Source: Paraburkholderia ferrariae NBRC 106233 (lineage in GTDB: Bacteria > Pseudomonadota > Gammaproteobacteria > Burkholderiales > Burkholderiaceae). Taken from it: a stretch of 64,000 nt of DNA. The position numbers and the translations under genes were made by a program. The notes below the pieces were generated by a model. That model was given only the letters and a program-made list of their open reading frames with translations. It was not told the DNA's origin and made no database searches. Below are positions 1 through 8,347 of the stretch, in pieces. Numbering within the stretch: position 1 is the first letter of the stretch; every line of letters starts with the position of its first letter. The stretch spans positions 1 to 64,000 of the forward strand of contig NZ_BAYB01000030.1 of NCBI RefSeq assembly GCF_000685035.1, written 5' to 3'.

Positions 1-93
1 GTTTTCGATACGCACGAAGGCGTCGTTGACGGAGGCCTTGGTGCCCGATGCACGCACGGCCGGATTGGCGTTGACTTGTGACGTCGAATTCAT
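1..93 (-). CDS. potG: Putrescine/spermidine ABC transporter ATP-binding protein, N-terminal fragment
   Basis: Only the first 31 codons are inside the window; the gene runs off the left edge on the minus strand. The start is the ATG at 91-93, preceded by an AAGG-type ribosome site. The visible peptide begins MNSTSQVNANPAVRA and ends FVRIEN, just where the first strand of an ABC nucleotide-binding domain should start. No Walker motif is visible, so the call rests on the order after potF (periplasmic putrescine-binding protein upstream on the same strand) and on the resemblance of the N-terminus to Burkholderia PotG/PotA proteins. It would energise putrescine import with membrane subunits beyond the window. 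The call is likely but rests on context. Confidence 0.6.
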   Translation of the reverse strand, partial: MNSTSQVNANPAVRASGTKASVNDAFVRIEN

Positions 94-193
94 GATGTAA
101 CCTTGGTTCCTTTCTGATCGCAGGCGCGAGCGGTCCCGCACGGGGCGCATGACGCGACTCGCGAAATCAGTACTGCGAACGGAGCTCGTTGGG

Positions 194-237
194 GGTTGCG
201 CGCGTCGTCGGGGGAAAAGGGCGCGGCGCGCGCAACC
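194..237 (-). other. Intergenic stem-loop between potF and potG
   Basis: In the 234-base gap between potF and potG, 11-base arms (GGTTGCGCGCG at 194-204 and CGCGCGCAACC at 227-237) are perfectly complementary around a 22-base loop. A second hairpin lies at 263-286 (CGGAGGGGTC / GATCCCTCCG, loop GAGC, one G-U pair). Neither is followed by a convincing U-run on the minus strand. Position after a binding-protein gene inside an ABC operon suggests an mRNA-stabilising or partially terminating element that keeps PotF above PotG; that is inference. Confidence 0.5.
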
Positions 238-327
238 GGACTTCGGACTACGGCTTATGGCGCGGAGGGGTCGAGCGATCCCTCCGGCGCACTGTCTCCT
301 TCAATCTCCTTCAGGGGTGGTGCTGGA

Positions 328-1449
328 TCAGTGACCCGTCTTGAGCTGTGCCCACAGACGGTTTTCCAGACGCAGGATGTCGGCCGGCATCGGCTTCATC
401 AGCGTCATCTTCTTCAGAACGTCTTCCGGCGGGTACACGGTCGGGTCCTGCACCACGGCCGGCGTCACGAACTGGTGGGCCGCCTTGTTCGCGGTCGGGT
501 AGAACACTTCGTTCGTGATCTGTGCGTTGACCTTCGGATCTTCGATGTAGTTGATCCACTTCAGTGCGGCTTCGGGGTGCGGCGCATCCTTCGGAATGAC
601 CATCACGTCGAACCACAGCAGGCCGCCTTCCTTCGGGTTCGTGAACTTCAGTTCATACGAACGGTGCGCTTCCTCGGCACGGCGGTGAGCGATGCCGACG
701 TCGCCCGACCACGCCACGGCCACGCAGACGTCGTTGTTCACGAGGTCGTTGATGTAGCCCGACGAGTTGAATTGCGTGATGTACGGGCGGACTTTCTTCA
801 GCACTTCGAAGGCGGCCTGGTAGTCGGCCGGGTTCGTGCTGTTCGGGTCCTTGTGCATGTACTGCAGCACGGCGGCGAAGACGTCCACGGCCTGGTCGAG
901 GAACGACACGCCGCAGCCCTTGAGCTTCGAGAGGTATTGCGGGTCGAACACGAGGGCCCAGCTATCCACGGGGGCGTCCGCGCCGAGCGCCTTCTGCACG
1001 GCCTGCACGTTGTAGCCGATACCGTCGGTGCCGAAGGCCCAGGGCACGCCGTACTGGTTGCCCGGATCCGCGTCCGCGATCATGTGCATGAGCACGGGGT
1101 CGAGGTTCGCGAGGTTCGGGAGCTTCGATTTGTCGAGCTTCTGGTACACGCCGGCCTGAATCTGCTTGGCCATGTAGTTCGAGGTCGGCACGACGATGTC
1201 GTAGCCCGAGCTGCCCGCGAGCAGCTTCGCTTGCAGCGTGTCGTCGCTGTCGTAGTTGTCGTACTTCACCTGAATGCCGGTCTGCTTTTCGAAGCCCGGA
1301 ATCGTGTCCTTCGCAATGTAGTCGGACCAGTTGTAGACGTTCAGAACGTCGTCTGCTGCCTGGGCCGGCTGGCTCGACGTGGCGGTGAGGCCCGCGCACA
1401 AAGCCAGGGCGGCTGCCGCGACCGCATGACGAAGATGACAAACACTCAT
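328..1449 (-). CDS. potF: Periplasmic putrescine-binding protein of a polyamine ABC transporter
   Basis: The 373-residue product is an extracellular solute-binding protein of the PotD/PotF family that captures putrescine or related polyamines in the periplasm. It has a Sec signal peptide (basic start, hydrophobic AAAALALCAGL core, cleavage near PAQAADD). The mature start DVLNVYNWSDYIAKDTI is the PotF hallmark. Length matches the family (about 370). I chose the ATG at 1447-1449, preceded by AGGGGAA, because the frame remains open another 51 codons upstream but that stretch is arginine-rich and would bury the signal peptide. It follows the transaminase gene by 76 bases and precedes potG, so uptake and breakdown of putrescine probably share one transcript. 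Confidence 0.93.
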   Translation of the reverse strand: MSVCHLRHAVAAAALALCAGLTATSSQPAQAADDVLNVYNWSDYIAKDTIPGFEKQTGIQVKYDNYDSDDTLQAKLLAGSSGYDIVVPTSNYMAKQIQAGVYQKLDKSKLPNLANLDPVLMHMIADADPGNQYGVPWAFGTDGIGYNVQAVQKALGADAPVDSWALVFDPQYLSKLKGCGVSFLDQAVDVFAAVLQYMHKDPNSTNPADYQAAFEVLKKVRPYITQFNSSGYINDLVNNDVCVAVAWSGDVGIAHRRAEEAHRSYELKFTNPKEGGLLWFDVMVIPKDAPHPEAALKWINYIEDPKVNAQITNEVFYPTANKAAHQFVTPAVVQDPTVYPPEDVLKKMTLMKPMPADILRLENRLWAQLKTGH

Positions 1450-1525
1450 GTTGGTTTCCCCTGATGATGAAGATGAACCGGCAGCGCTTAACCCCGTGAC
1501 GCGCCGCCGGCCCGGACAAGTGGTG

Positions 1526-2959
1526 TTACAAAAGACCCAGTTGTTGCGCGGTTGCGTCGATGGCCTTCTTCGCCTTCGACACGATTTCGTCGATCTCGGC
1601 ACGCGTGATCACGAGCGGCGGCGAGAGCAGCATACGGTCGCCCGTCGCGCGCATGATGAGGTTGCCGTTGAAGCAGAAGTCGCGGCAGAGCGTGCCCACG
1701 TCGCCGCCGTTCGCGAAGCGCTTGCGCGCCTTCGGGTCCTCGGCGAGCTGCAGGCCGGCCACGAGGCCCGTGCCCGAGATGTCGCCGACGATCGGATGGT
1801 TCGCGAAGGTTTCGCGCAGGCGCTGCTGGAAGTACGGACCCGTGTCGGCCTTCACGCGCTCGACAATGCCTTCGTCGCGCAGGAGCTTCAGGTTCGCCAC
1901 GGCCACGGCCGCCGCCACCGGATGGCCCGAGTACGTGAGGCCGTGATTGAAGTCGCCGTTCTCGATGATCGCCTTTGCGATGCGGTCGTGCAGACCCACG
2001 GCGCCCATCGGCACATAGCCGCTCGTGAGGCCCTTGGCCATCGTGATGAGGTCGGGCTCGAAGCCGAAGTGCTGGTGCGCGAACCACTCGCCCGTGCGGC
2101 CGAAGCCGCCGATCACTTCGTCCGCGCACAGCAGGATGTCGTACTTGCGGCAGATGCGCTGGATTTCCGGCCAGTAGGTCGAGGGCGGGAAGATCACGCC
2201 GCCGGCGCCCTGGAACGGCTCGCCGATGAACGCGGCCACGTTCTCCGCGCCCACTTCGAGAATCTTCGCTTCGAGCTGCTGGGCCCGCGCGAGGCCGAAC
2301 TCTTCCGGCGTCATGTTGCCTTCGGCTTCGCCGAAGAAGTACGGCTGGTCGATGTGGACGATGTTCTCCACCTTCGAGGGCATCTGCTCGTGCATGTAGC
2401 CCATGCCGCCCAGCGTGCCGCCCGCGATGGTCGAACCGTGATAGCCGTTCTTGCGCGAGATGACGATCTTCTTCCCGGGCTTGCCCTGCGTGAACCAGTA
2501 CTGGTGCACGATCCGCAGCACCGTGTCGTTGCCTTCGGAGCCGCTGTTGCAATAGAAGAAGTGGTTGAACGGGCCCGGCGAAACTTCGGCGAGGAGCGCC
2601 GAAAGCTCGATCACCGGCGGGTGCGTGGTCTTGAAGAACGTGTTGTAGTAGGGCAGTTCCTGCATCTGCCGGTAGGCCGCGTCCGCGAGTTCCTTGCGGC
2701 CGTAGCCCACGTTCACGCACCAGAGGCCGGCCATGCCGTCGATGATCTGGTTGCCCTCCGAGTCCCACAGGTACACGCCCTTGGCCTTCACGATCACGCG
2801 GCTGCCCGTCTTGTTGAGCGAGCCCATGTCCGAGAACGGGTGAATGTGGTGCGCGGCGTCCAGCGCGCGGTATTCGGCCGTCGAGCGCGCAGCCTGGGGG
2901 CGCAGCGTCGTTGGTGCGGGCTGCACCAGGCCGGCGGGGGCGTCGATCCGGTAGCTCAT
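1526..2959 (-). CDS. spuC: Putrescine/polyamine:pyruvate aminotransferase (class III, PLP)
   Basis: This 477-residue class III omega-aminotransferase resembles Pseudomonas SpuC, which moves the amino group of putrescine (or a glutamylated polyamine) to pyruvate and yields an aminoaldehyde. Visible motifs are the PLP phosphate loop NSGSEGND (about 138-145), the cofactor Asp in LLCADEVIGGFGRTG (D280) and the Schiff-base lysine in LITMAKGLTSGY (K309). The start is the ATG at 2957-2959 with AAGGAGA about 7 bases upstream; the frame is open far upstream but overlaps puuA there. It sits 23 bases after puuA. No FAD-dependent PuuB oxidase is present in the window, so this transaminase may supply the oxidising step. 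Exact substrate is inferred from context. Confidence 0.9.
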   Translation of the reverse strand: MSYRIDAPAGLVQPAPTTLRPQAARSTAEYRALDAAHHIHPFSDMGSLNKTGSRVIVKAKGVYLWDSEGNQIIDGMAGLWCVNVGYGRKELADAAYRQMQELPYYNTFFKTTHPPVIELSALLAEVSPGPFNHFFYCNSGSEGNDTVLRIVHQYWFTQGKPGKKIVISRKNGYHGSTIAGGTLGGMGYMHEQMPSKVENIVHIDQPYFFGEAEGNMTPEEFGLARAQQLEAKILEVGAENVAAFIGEPFQGAGGVIFPPSTYWPEIQRICRKYDILLCADEVIGGFGRTGEWFAHQHFGFEPDLITMAKGLTSGYVPMGAVGLHDRIAKAIIENGDFNHGLTYSGHPVAAAVAVANLKLLRDEGIVERVKADTGPYFQQRLRETFANHPIVGDISGTGLVAGLQLAEDPKARKRFANGGDVGTLCRDFCFNGNLIMRATGDRMLLSPPLVITRAEIDEIVSKAKKAIDATAQQLGLL

Positions 2960-2982
2960 TTGATGTCTCCTTTCTCGTTCAG

Positions 2983-4317
2983 TTACACGTGCAGCAGCAG
3001 ATGTTTGCGTTCCCACGAGCTGATCACGCGGAAATACGCTTCGTACTCGGTTTCCTTCAACGCGAGGTAGGCGCGCACGAACTTCTCGCCGAGGATGTCT
3101 TTCAGCGGCTCGCTCGCGCTCATCAGCGTGAGGCCCTCTTCGAGGTTGCGCGGCAACTGGTACGGCAGCGAATACCCATCGGAGAGAAGCGGCTCGGTCG
3201 GCTTGAGGTGCTGCGTCATGCCGAGGTAGCCGGCGGCGAGCGTGGCCGCGATCGCGAGGTACGGGTTCGTGTCCACGCCCGGAATGCGGTTCTCCACGCG
3301 GCGCGCGGCCGGCGACGAGTGCGGCACGCGGAAGCCCACCGTGCGGTTGTCGTAACCCCAGGCCACGTTGATCGGCGCGGCCATGAAGCGCGAGAGGCGG
3401 CGGTACGAGTTGATGTACGGCGCGAAAATCGGCATCAGCGCGGGCGTGTACTTCTGCAGGCCGGCGATGTACGCGTAGAACATCTCGGTCGCCTTGCCGT
3501 CCGGACCCGTGAAGAGGTTCTGGCCGCTTTCGGCGCAAACGAGGCTCTGGTGCACGTGCATGGCCGAGCCCGGCTCGTTCTCCATGGGCTTGGCCATGAA
3601 GGTCGCGTACATATGGTGGCGCAGCGCCGCTTCGCGCACGGTGCGCTTGAAGAGGAACACGCGGTCGGCGAGGCCGAGCGGTTCGCCGTGCATGAAGTTG
3701 ATTTCCATCTGCGCGGCGCCGACTTCGTGAATCAGCGTATCGACTTCGAGGTCCTGAACGTCGCAGTACTCGTAGATGTCTTCGAAGAGCGGGTCGAATT
3801 CGTTGACGGCTTCGATCGAGTACGCCTGGCGGCCCGTTTCCGGACGGCCCGTGCGGCCGATGGGCGGCGCGAGGGGCAGGTCGGGGTCCTTGTTCATGTC
3901 GACGAGATAGAACTCCAGTTCCGGCGCGATGATGGGCTTCCAGCCCTTCGCGTCATAGAGTTCCAGCACGCGGCGCAGCACGCGGCGCGGCGAGATTTCG
4001 ACCGGCGTGCCGTCGAAGTGGACGCAGTCGTGAATCACCTGGGCCGTGGGATCGACGGCCCACGGAATGATGCGGATGGTGGCGGGGTCCGGCACGCAGA
4101 CCATGTCGGGGTCGGTAACGCCGGTGAGGCTGCCGTCTTCCGGGTAGTCGCCGGTCACGGTCTGGATCATCACGGCTTGCGGCAGCCGCATGGATTCGCC
4201 CGATTCGAACTTGCTGCGCGGAATGATCTTGCCGCGCGCGATGCCTGCCATGTCGGGGATGATGGCTTCGATTTCGGTGATGTGGTGCTTCTTCAGGAAT
4301 TCGTCGATTTCATGCAT
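2983..4317 (-). CDS. puuA: Gamma-glutamylputrescine synthetase (glutamine synthetase family)
   Basis: The 444-residue protein belongs to the glutamine synthetase superfamily, shorter than true GlnA and of the PuuA/PauA branch, which joins glutamate to putrescine with ATP. It opens with MHEIDEFLKKHHITEIEA and carries the catalytic-domain signatures AMHVHQSL and the C-terminal ENRIPGVDTNPYLAIAATLA. It is flanked by puuD (30 bases upstream) and the transaminase (23 bases downstream), which fits glutamylated-putrescine catabolism. The start at 4315-4317 is preceded by an AGAGAG stretch. Other GS-like polyamine synthetases (PauA paralogues for cadaverine or spermidine) differ little in sequence, so putrescine as the substrate is the best but not the only choice. 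Confidence 0.9.
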   Translation of the reverse strand: MHEIDEFLKKHHITEIEAIIPDMAGIARGKIIPRSKFESGESMRLPQAVMIQTVTGDYPEDGSLTGVTDPDMVCVPDPATIRIIPWAVDPTAQVIHDCVHFDGTPVEISPRRVLRRVLELYDAKGWKPIIAPELEFYLVDMNKDPDLPLAPPIGRTGRPETGRQAYSIEAVNEFDPLFEDIYEYCDVQDLEVDTLIHEVGAAQMEINFMHGEPLGLADRVFLFKRTVREAALRHHMYATFMAKPMENEPGSAMHVHQSLVCAESGQNLFTGPDGKATEMFYAYIAGLQKYTPALMPIFAPYINSYRRLSRFMAAPINVAWGYDNRTVGFRVPHSSPAARRVENRIPGVDTNPYLAIAATLAAGYLGMTQHLKPTEPLLSDGYSLPYQLPRNLEEGLTLMSASEPLKDILGEKFVRAYLALKETEYEAYFRVISSWERKHLLLHV

Positions 4318-4347
4318 TTTCGTTCTCTCTGTCTTGTGCGGGCCGGG

Positions 4348-5157
4348 TCAGGCGTGGGCGGTGCGAGGCGCCTCGGCATTCAGCCTGTCGGCCCCGCCCG
4401 GTATTCGGGCCAGCATGCGTGCACGGCAGGCGTCGCCGAAGGCACGGAAGATTGCGGTGGAAAGGGCGTCTTCGGCATGCTTCCATTCAGGATGCCACTG
4501 CACGCCCAGTGCGAAGGTGCGCGCATTCGCCACGCGTACGGCTTCGATCAGGCCATCGGGCGCATACGCTTCGGCCACGAGTCCTGCGCCGGGCGTTGCG
4601 ATTCCTTGACCGTGCAACGAGTTCACGCGTGCCTCGTGCGCGCCTTGCAGGAAGCGTTGCAGCATGCCGCCTTCAGTAAGCTTGATGGCATGCGCGGGAC
4701 CGTATTGCTGGTCGAGCGGATCGCCCTTGTTTTCGCGGTGGTCGTGAAGACCTTCCACGTCGTGGACCTTCTGGTGCAGCGTGCCGCCGTACACCACGTT
4801 CAGCTCCTGGAAACCGCGGCAGATCGCGAGCACCGGCACGCCGGCCTCGATGGCGGCACGCATGAGCGGCAGCGTGGTCGCGTCGCGGTGGGCATCGTGC
4901 AGCGTGCCCGGCTCGCTCGGCGCGCCGCCGTAGCGGCGCGGCTCGACGTTCGAGTAGCTGCCCGTGAAGAGCAGGCCGTCCACGGCGTCGAGCACGTCGG
5001 CCGTGGCCTGGCGCTCTCCGAGTGCGGGCAGCACGAACGCGAGTGCGCCGGCGCCATCCACGGCTGCGGCGATGTACTTCTCGCCCGCCGTGTGCGACGC
5101 GTGCGGTCCCATCATGGTTCTGTCGGCAGTGACGCCGACGAGGGGTTTCGTTCGCAT
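4348..5157 (-). CDS. puuD: Gamma-glutamyl-GABA hydrolase (class I glutamine amidotransferase, peptidase C26)
   Basis: The 269-residue protein matches PuuD, which hydrolyses gamma-glutamyl-GABA to glutamate and GABA at the end of the Puu pathway. The class I amidotransferase triad is visible: nucleophile C113 in VLAICRGFQELN, and H222 and E224 in GVQWHPEW. The FTGSYSNVEPRRYGG segment is typical of the C26 peptidase group. It is the first gene of the minus-strand unit puuD-puuA-spuC-potF-potG, with gaps of 30, 23, 76 and 234 bases. The divergent PuuR-like gene on the plus strand is the obvious candidate regulator. Family length is about 255-270, so the gene is complete. Confidence 0.92.
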   Translation of the reverse strand: MRTKPLVGVTADRTMMGPHASHTAGEKYIAAAVDGAGALAFVLPALGERQATADVLDAVDGLLFTGSYSNVEPRRYGGAPSEPGTLHDAHRDATTLPLMRAAIEAGVPVLAICRGFQELNVVYGGTLHQKVHDVEGLHDHRENKGDPLDQQYGPAHAIKLTEGGMLQRFLQGAHEARVNSLHGQGIATPGAGLVAEAYAPDGLIEAVRVANARTFALGVQWHPEWKHAEDALSTAIFRAFGDACRARMLARIPGGADRLNAEAPRTAHA

Positions 5158-6089
5158 AGCTAAAGTTTGACTTCCTTGACCCGGGCAGCGCGCAAATATC
5201 CGGTATTGCAGAATGCCGCGGGCGTGACATGACCTTGCAACCCTGCTTCAAGGCAAGGCCGCAAACGGGTTCGCAGAACGAAGAGCGTAGCTAACGCATC
5301 GCACTGCGCGTGGAGATCATGTAGGCGGTTCGTTTTGTGCCGGGCTGGGGCGGCGCGAGCGTGTTCAGACGTGCGCAACCCCATCGTTCGCATGCGGCGG
5401 CTTTGGGCCACGCTTGCGATCGACGGCAACGACAACGAACGGCGCAGGAAGGAGAGGCGCTACGGCAGCAGTGACGCGACTTCGTCCGTATGGACGGCGA
5501 TGAAAGCGCGAGCGGACACGACGTTGTGGCGTCGGACCGAACGGCGGGAAAGAATCGTGAAGATGGACAGAAGCAGGCGAGGGGCAAGCCTGCCGCCACT
5601 GCCATCGGCGATGGCGGCCGAGTCACTGCGAAGACACCTCGCATGACTTCGATCCCATCTGACCAGAGGGCCACGGACTCTCACAATTGCACTCGACTGG
5701 GTGACGTTGAACATGGGCATTTCGATCAATGACGCATAAACGGCGAGCGTTGCATCGACCGGAACGCAGGCGGCGCCGAAGGTTCTTCGCTCTGCTACAT
5801 GCCTTGCTGCACTGCGTTGTAGCGGCGGGAACTTTCTGACTTCCGACCTGTGAACCAGCATATACGAGCCAAAAAGGGCGTCAATTATTTTTTACGCTTT
5901 TTATGTCAGCACTTTCCCGAGTTCCCCCCAAAACGGGGACCTGCACCGAAGATGTGCCACACTGTCGACGCATTTCGAATGACTTACAGGGGTTTGTACC
6001 GACAGAAAAAAAACCAAACTGATTAGAATATTCAACACGTCCGCGCCGGGTCGTGCGTGCGCGCTCTTTTGTTAACGGTTCCTTAAAAC
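5158..6089. other. Long divergent intergenic region between puuD and the PuuR-like gene
   Basis: About 930 bases contain no gene I can support. The open frames here have mixed codon use, no ribosome sites and no recognisable motifs. The right-hand part (about 5860-6060) is clearly AT-richer than the rest and should hold promoters for both directions. Within it AAAAAGGGCGT (5871-5881) faces ACGCTTTTT (5893-5901), an imperfect inverted repeat, and a GAATATTC palindrome lies near 6027. These are candidate operator sites for the PuuR-like protein, without further support. Confidence 0.45.
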
Positions 6090-6659
6090 GTGTCCGAGTC
6101 TGCATCGATGTCTTCCGAAGTTGCTACGCGGTTGCGGTACGTCCGCAAGCGCTACGGCCTCTCCCAGCGCGAGCTGGCCAAGCGGGCGGGCGTCACGAAC
6201 GGCGCGATCTCGCTGATCGAACAAAGCCGGGTCAGCCCCTCGGTCGGGTCGTTGAAGAAACTGCTCGAATGCATACCCATGAGCCTCGCGGAATTCTTCA
6301 CGTTCGACCTGAGCGACGAAGGCAGCGTGGTTTCGCGGCGCGGCGAGATGCCGAATCTCGGCAACGCGTCCATCGAGTTCTATCTCGCGGGCGCGAACAT
6401 GAAAGACCGCAACATGTGCATCATGCGCGAGGTCTATCAGCCGCTGGCCGACACGGGCCCCGAAATGCTCGTGCATGCAGGGCATGAGGGCGGCATCGTG
6501 GTCAGCGGGCAGCTCGAACTCACGGTGGACAGCACGACCTGGCTGCTCGACCCCGGCGACAGCTACTACTTCGAAAGCCGCTTCCCGCACCGTTTCCGCA
6601 ATCCCAGCGCGAACGACGTTTGCGAAGTGGTGTCGGCAAACTCGCCGCCCACTTTCTGA
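6090..6659 (+). CDS. puuR: PuuR-like transcriptional regulator (XRE helix-turn-helix plus cupin)
   Basis: The 189-residue protein has an N-terminal XRE/Cro-type helix-turn-helix (RLRYVRKRYGLSQRELAKRAG, followed by NGAISLIEQSRVSPSVGSL, about 14-55) and a C-terminal cupin_2 domain (EGGIVVSGQLELTVD, then LDPGDSYYFESRFPHRFRNPS). This is the architecture of PuuR, the putrescine-responsive repressor of puu genes, and the size matches (about 185). The start is either the GTG at 6090 or the in-frame ATG at 6108; neither has a strong ribosome site. It is divergent from puuD and is followed 74 bases later by the aldehyde dehydrogenase, so it probably controls both arms. Putrescine as ligand is inferred. 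Confidence 0.88.
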   Translation: MSESASMSSEVATRLRYVRKRYGLSQRELAKRAGVTNGAISLIEQSRVSPSVGSLKKLLECIPMSLAEFFTFDLSDEGSVVSRRGEMPNLGNASIEFYLAGANMKDRNMCIMREVYQPLADTGPEMLVHAGHEGGIVVSGQLELTVDSTTWLLDPGDSYYFESRFPHRFRNPSANDVCEVVSANSPPTF

Positions 6660-6733
6660 TCGCGCGAACCCTGGCTGTGAGCCGCCGCGAGACGCGGCGC
6701 GCCCGGCAAACCGCATAACATTGAGGCATCCTG

Positions 6734-8224
6734 ATGGAAAAGAAAACTCTCGCTTACTGGCAGGACAAGGCCGCGACGCTTTCGATCGAAGGCCGCGCGT
6801 TCATCGACGGCGCATACCGCGACGCTTACTCGGGCCGCACCTTCGACTGCGTGAGCCCGATTGACGGCCGCGTGCTCGCAAGCGTGGCCGATTGCGGCGC
6901 CGCCGACGTGGACGCCGCCGTGGCCGCCGCGCGCCGCGCCTTCGACGCGCAGGTGTGGGCCGGTCTCAACCCGCGTGCGCGCAAGGCCATCCTGCTGCGC
7001 TGGGCCGCGCTGATGCGCGAGCATCTGGACGAACTCTCGCTGCTGGAAACGCTCGATGCGGGCAAGCCGATCGGCGATACGACCACGGTCGATGTGCCCG
7101 GTGCGGCGTACTGCGTGGAATGGTTCGCGGAAGCGATCGACAAGGTTGGCGGCGAAGTGGTGCCGGCCGATCACCATCTCGTGGGCCTCGTCACGCGCGA
7201 GCCGATCGGGGTGGTCGCGGCCGTGGTGCCGTGGAATTTCCCGATCCTGATGGCTTCGTGGAAATTCGGCCCCGCGCTCGCGGCCGGCAACAGCGTGGTG
7301 CTCAAGCCTTCGGAAAAGTCGCCGCTCACGGCCGTTCGCGTGGCGCAGCTCGCGCACGAAGCGGGCATTCCGGCGGGCGTGTTCAACGTGCTGCCGGGCG
7401 GCGGCGAGCCGGGCAAGCTGCTCGCGCTCCATCGCGACGTGGACTGCATCGCGTTCACGGGTTCGACGGGTGTGGGCAAGCAGATCATGCAGTATGCGGG
7501 CCAGTCGAACCTCAAGCGCACGTGGCTGGAACTGGGCGGCAAGTCGCCCAACATCGTGCTGGCCGATTGCCCGGACCTCGACCGCGCCGCGAACGCCGCG
7601 GCCGGCGCGATCTTTTACAACATGGGCGAAATGTGCACGGCCGGCTCGCGCCTGCTCGTGCATCGCGACATCAAGGACGCGTTCCTCGCAAAGCTCGTGG
7701 AAGCCGCGCGCAACTACGTGCCGGGCAATCCGCTCGACCCGAAGGTGTCGATGGGCGCGATCGTCGACAAGATCCAGCTCGAACGCGTGCTTTCGTACAT
7801 CGAGGCGGGCCGCAAGGAAGCGAAGCTGCTGCTGGGCGGCGAGCGCGTGAAGGAAGAAACGGGCGGCTACTATATCGAGCCGACCGTGTTCGACACGCAT
7901 CACGACGCCAGGATCGCGCGCGAAGAGATTTTCGGGCCGGTGCTTTCGGTCATCACGTTCAGCACGATCGACGAAGCGGTTCGCATTGCCAACGATAGCG
8001 ACTACGGCCTCGCTGCCGCGGTCTGGACCGCGAACCTCACGAACGCGCACGAAATCTCGCGCCGCCTGCGTGCGGGCACCGTGTGGGTGAACTGCTACGA
8101 CGAAGGGGGAGACATGAACTTCCCGTTCGGCGGTTTCAAGGAATCGGGCAACGGCCGTGACAAGTCGTTGCACGCACTGGAGAAGTACACCGAGCTGAAG
8201 TCCACGCTCGTGCGGCTGCGCTAA
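6734..8224 (+). CDS. puuC: Gamma-glutamyl-gamma-aminobutyraldehyde dehydrogenase, PuuC/PauC type
   Basis: This 496-residue NAD(P)-dependent aldehyde dehydrogenase fits the PuuC/AldB group that oxidises the aldehyde formed from (glutamyl-)putrescine. It has the oxyanion Asn in VVPWNFP (N168), the cofactor loop FTGSTGVGK (241-249), the general base E266 in LELGGKSPN and the catalytic C301 in MGEMCTAGSR. Length is standard. It lies downstream of the PuuR-like gene and upstream of agmatinase on the same strand. Closely related enzymes act on 4-aminobutyraldehyde or betaine aldehyde, so substrate choice comes from the neighbourhood. Confidence 0.9.
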   Translation: MEKKTLAYWQDKAATLSIEGRAFIDGAYRDAYSGRTFDCVSPIDGRVLASVADCGAADVDAAVAAARRAFDAQVWAGLNPRARKAILLRWAALMREHLDELSLLETLDAGKPIGDTTTVDVPGAAYCVEWFAEAIDKVGGEVVPADHHLVGLVTREPIGVVAAVVPWNFPILMASWKFGPALAAGNSVVLKPSEKSPLTAVRVAQLAHEAGIPAGVFNVLPGGGEPGKLLALHRDVDCIAFTGSTGVGKQIMQYAGQSNLKRTWLELGGKSPNIVLADCPDLDRAANAAAGAIFYNMGEMCTAGSRLLVHRDIKDAFLAKLVEAARNYVPGNPLDPKVSMGAIVDKIQLERVLSYIEAGRKEAKLLLGGERVKEETGGYYIEPTVFDTHHDARIAREEIFGPVLSVITFSTIDEAVRIANDSDYGLAAAVWTANLTNAHEISRRLRAGTVWVNCYDEGGDMNFPFGGFKESGNGRDKSLHALEKYTELKSTLVRLR

Positions 8225-8240
8225 AGGATTCGCAAGCCAG

Positions 8241-8273
8241 CGCGGCGGCAGGCACGGAAAGTCTGCCGCCGCG
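8241..8273 (+). other. Stem-loop after the aldehyde dehydrogenase gene
   Basis: Perfect 11-base arms CGCGGCGGCAG (8241-8251) and CTGCCGCCGCG (8263-8273) enclose an 11-base loop. No U-run follows directly, but TTTTTT appears 30 bases downstream (8305-8310) after a GC-rich stretch. It may be a weak terminator or processing site before agmatinase. Confidence 0.4.
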
Positions 8274-8347
8274 TTCCCAATGAATCCGACCGCCGCGGCG
8301 CGCTTTTTTGATTCATTGCGCTGCGGTCCATTCAATCAGGTCATTGC

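Noticed and set aside
196..1464. Long open frame antisense to potF
   Set aside because: Val/Arg/His-rich shadow frame; potF on the other strand is complete with signal peptide.
5335..5861. Several short frames in the puuD-puuR spacer
   Set aside because: None has a ribosome site, membrane or domain signal; codon use is random-like.
8288..8310. GC-rich palindrome CGCCGCGGCG followed by TTTTTT as a terminator
   Set aside because: The palindrome has no loop, so it would not fold well as a hairpin; only the neighbouring 8241-8273 stem was kept.
6566..8335. Long open frame antisense to the aldehyde dehydrogenase
   Set aside because: No recognisable domain; the dehydrogenase has all catalytic motifs.
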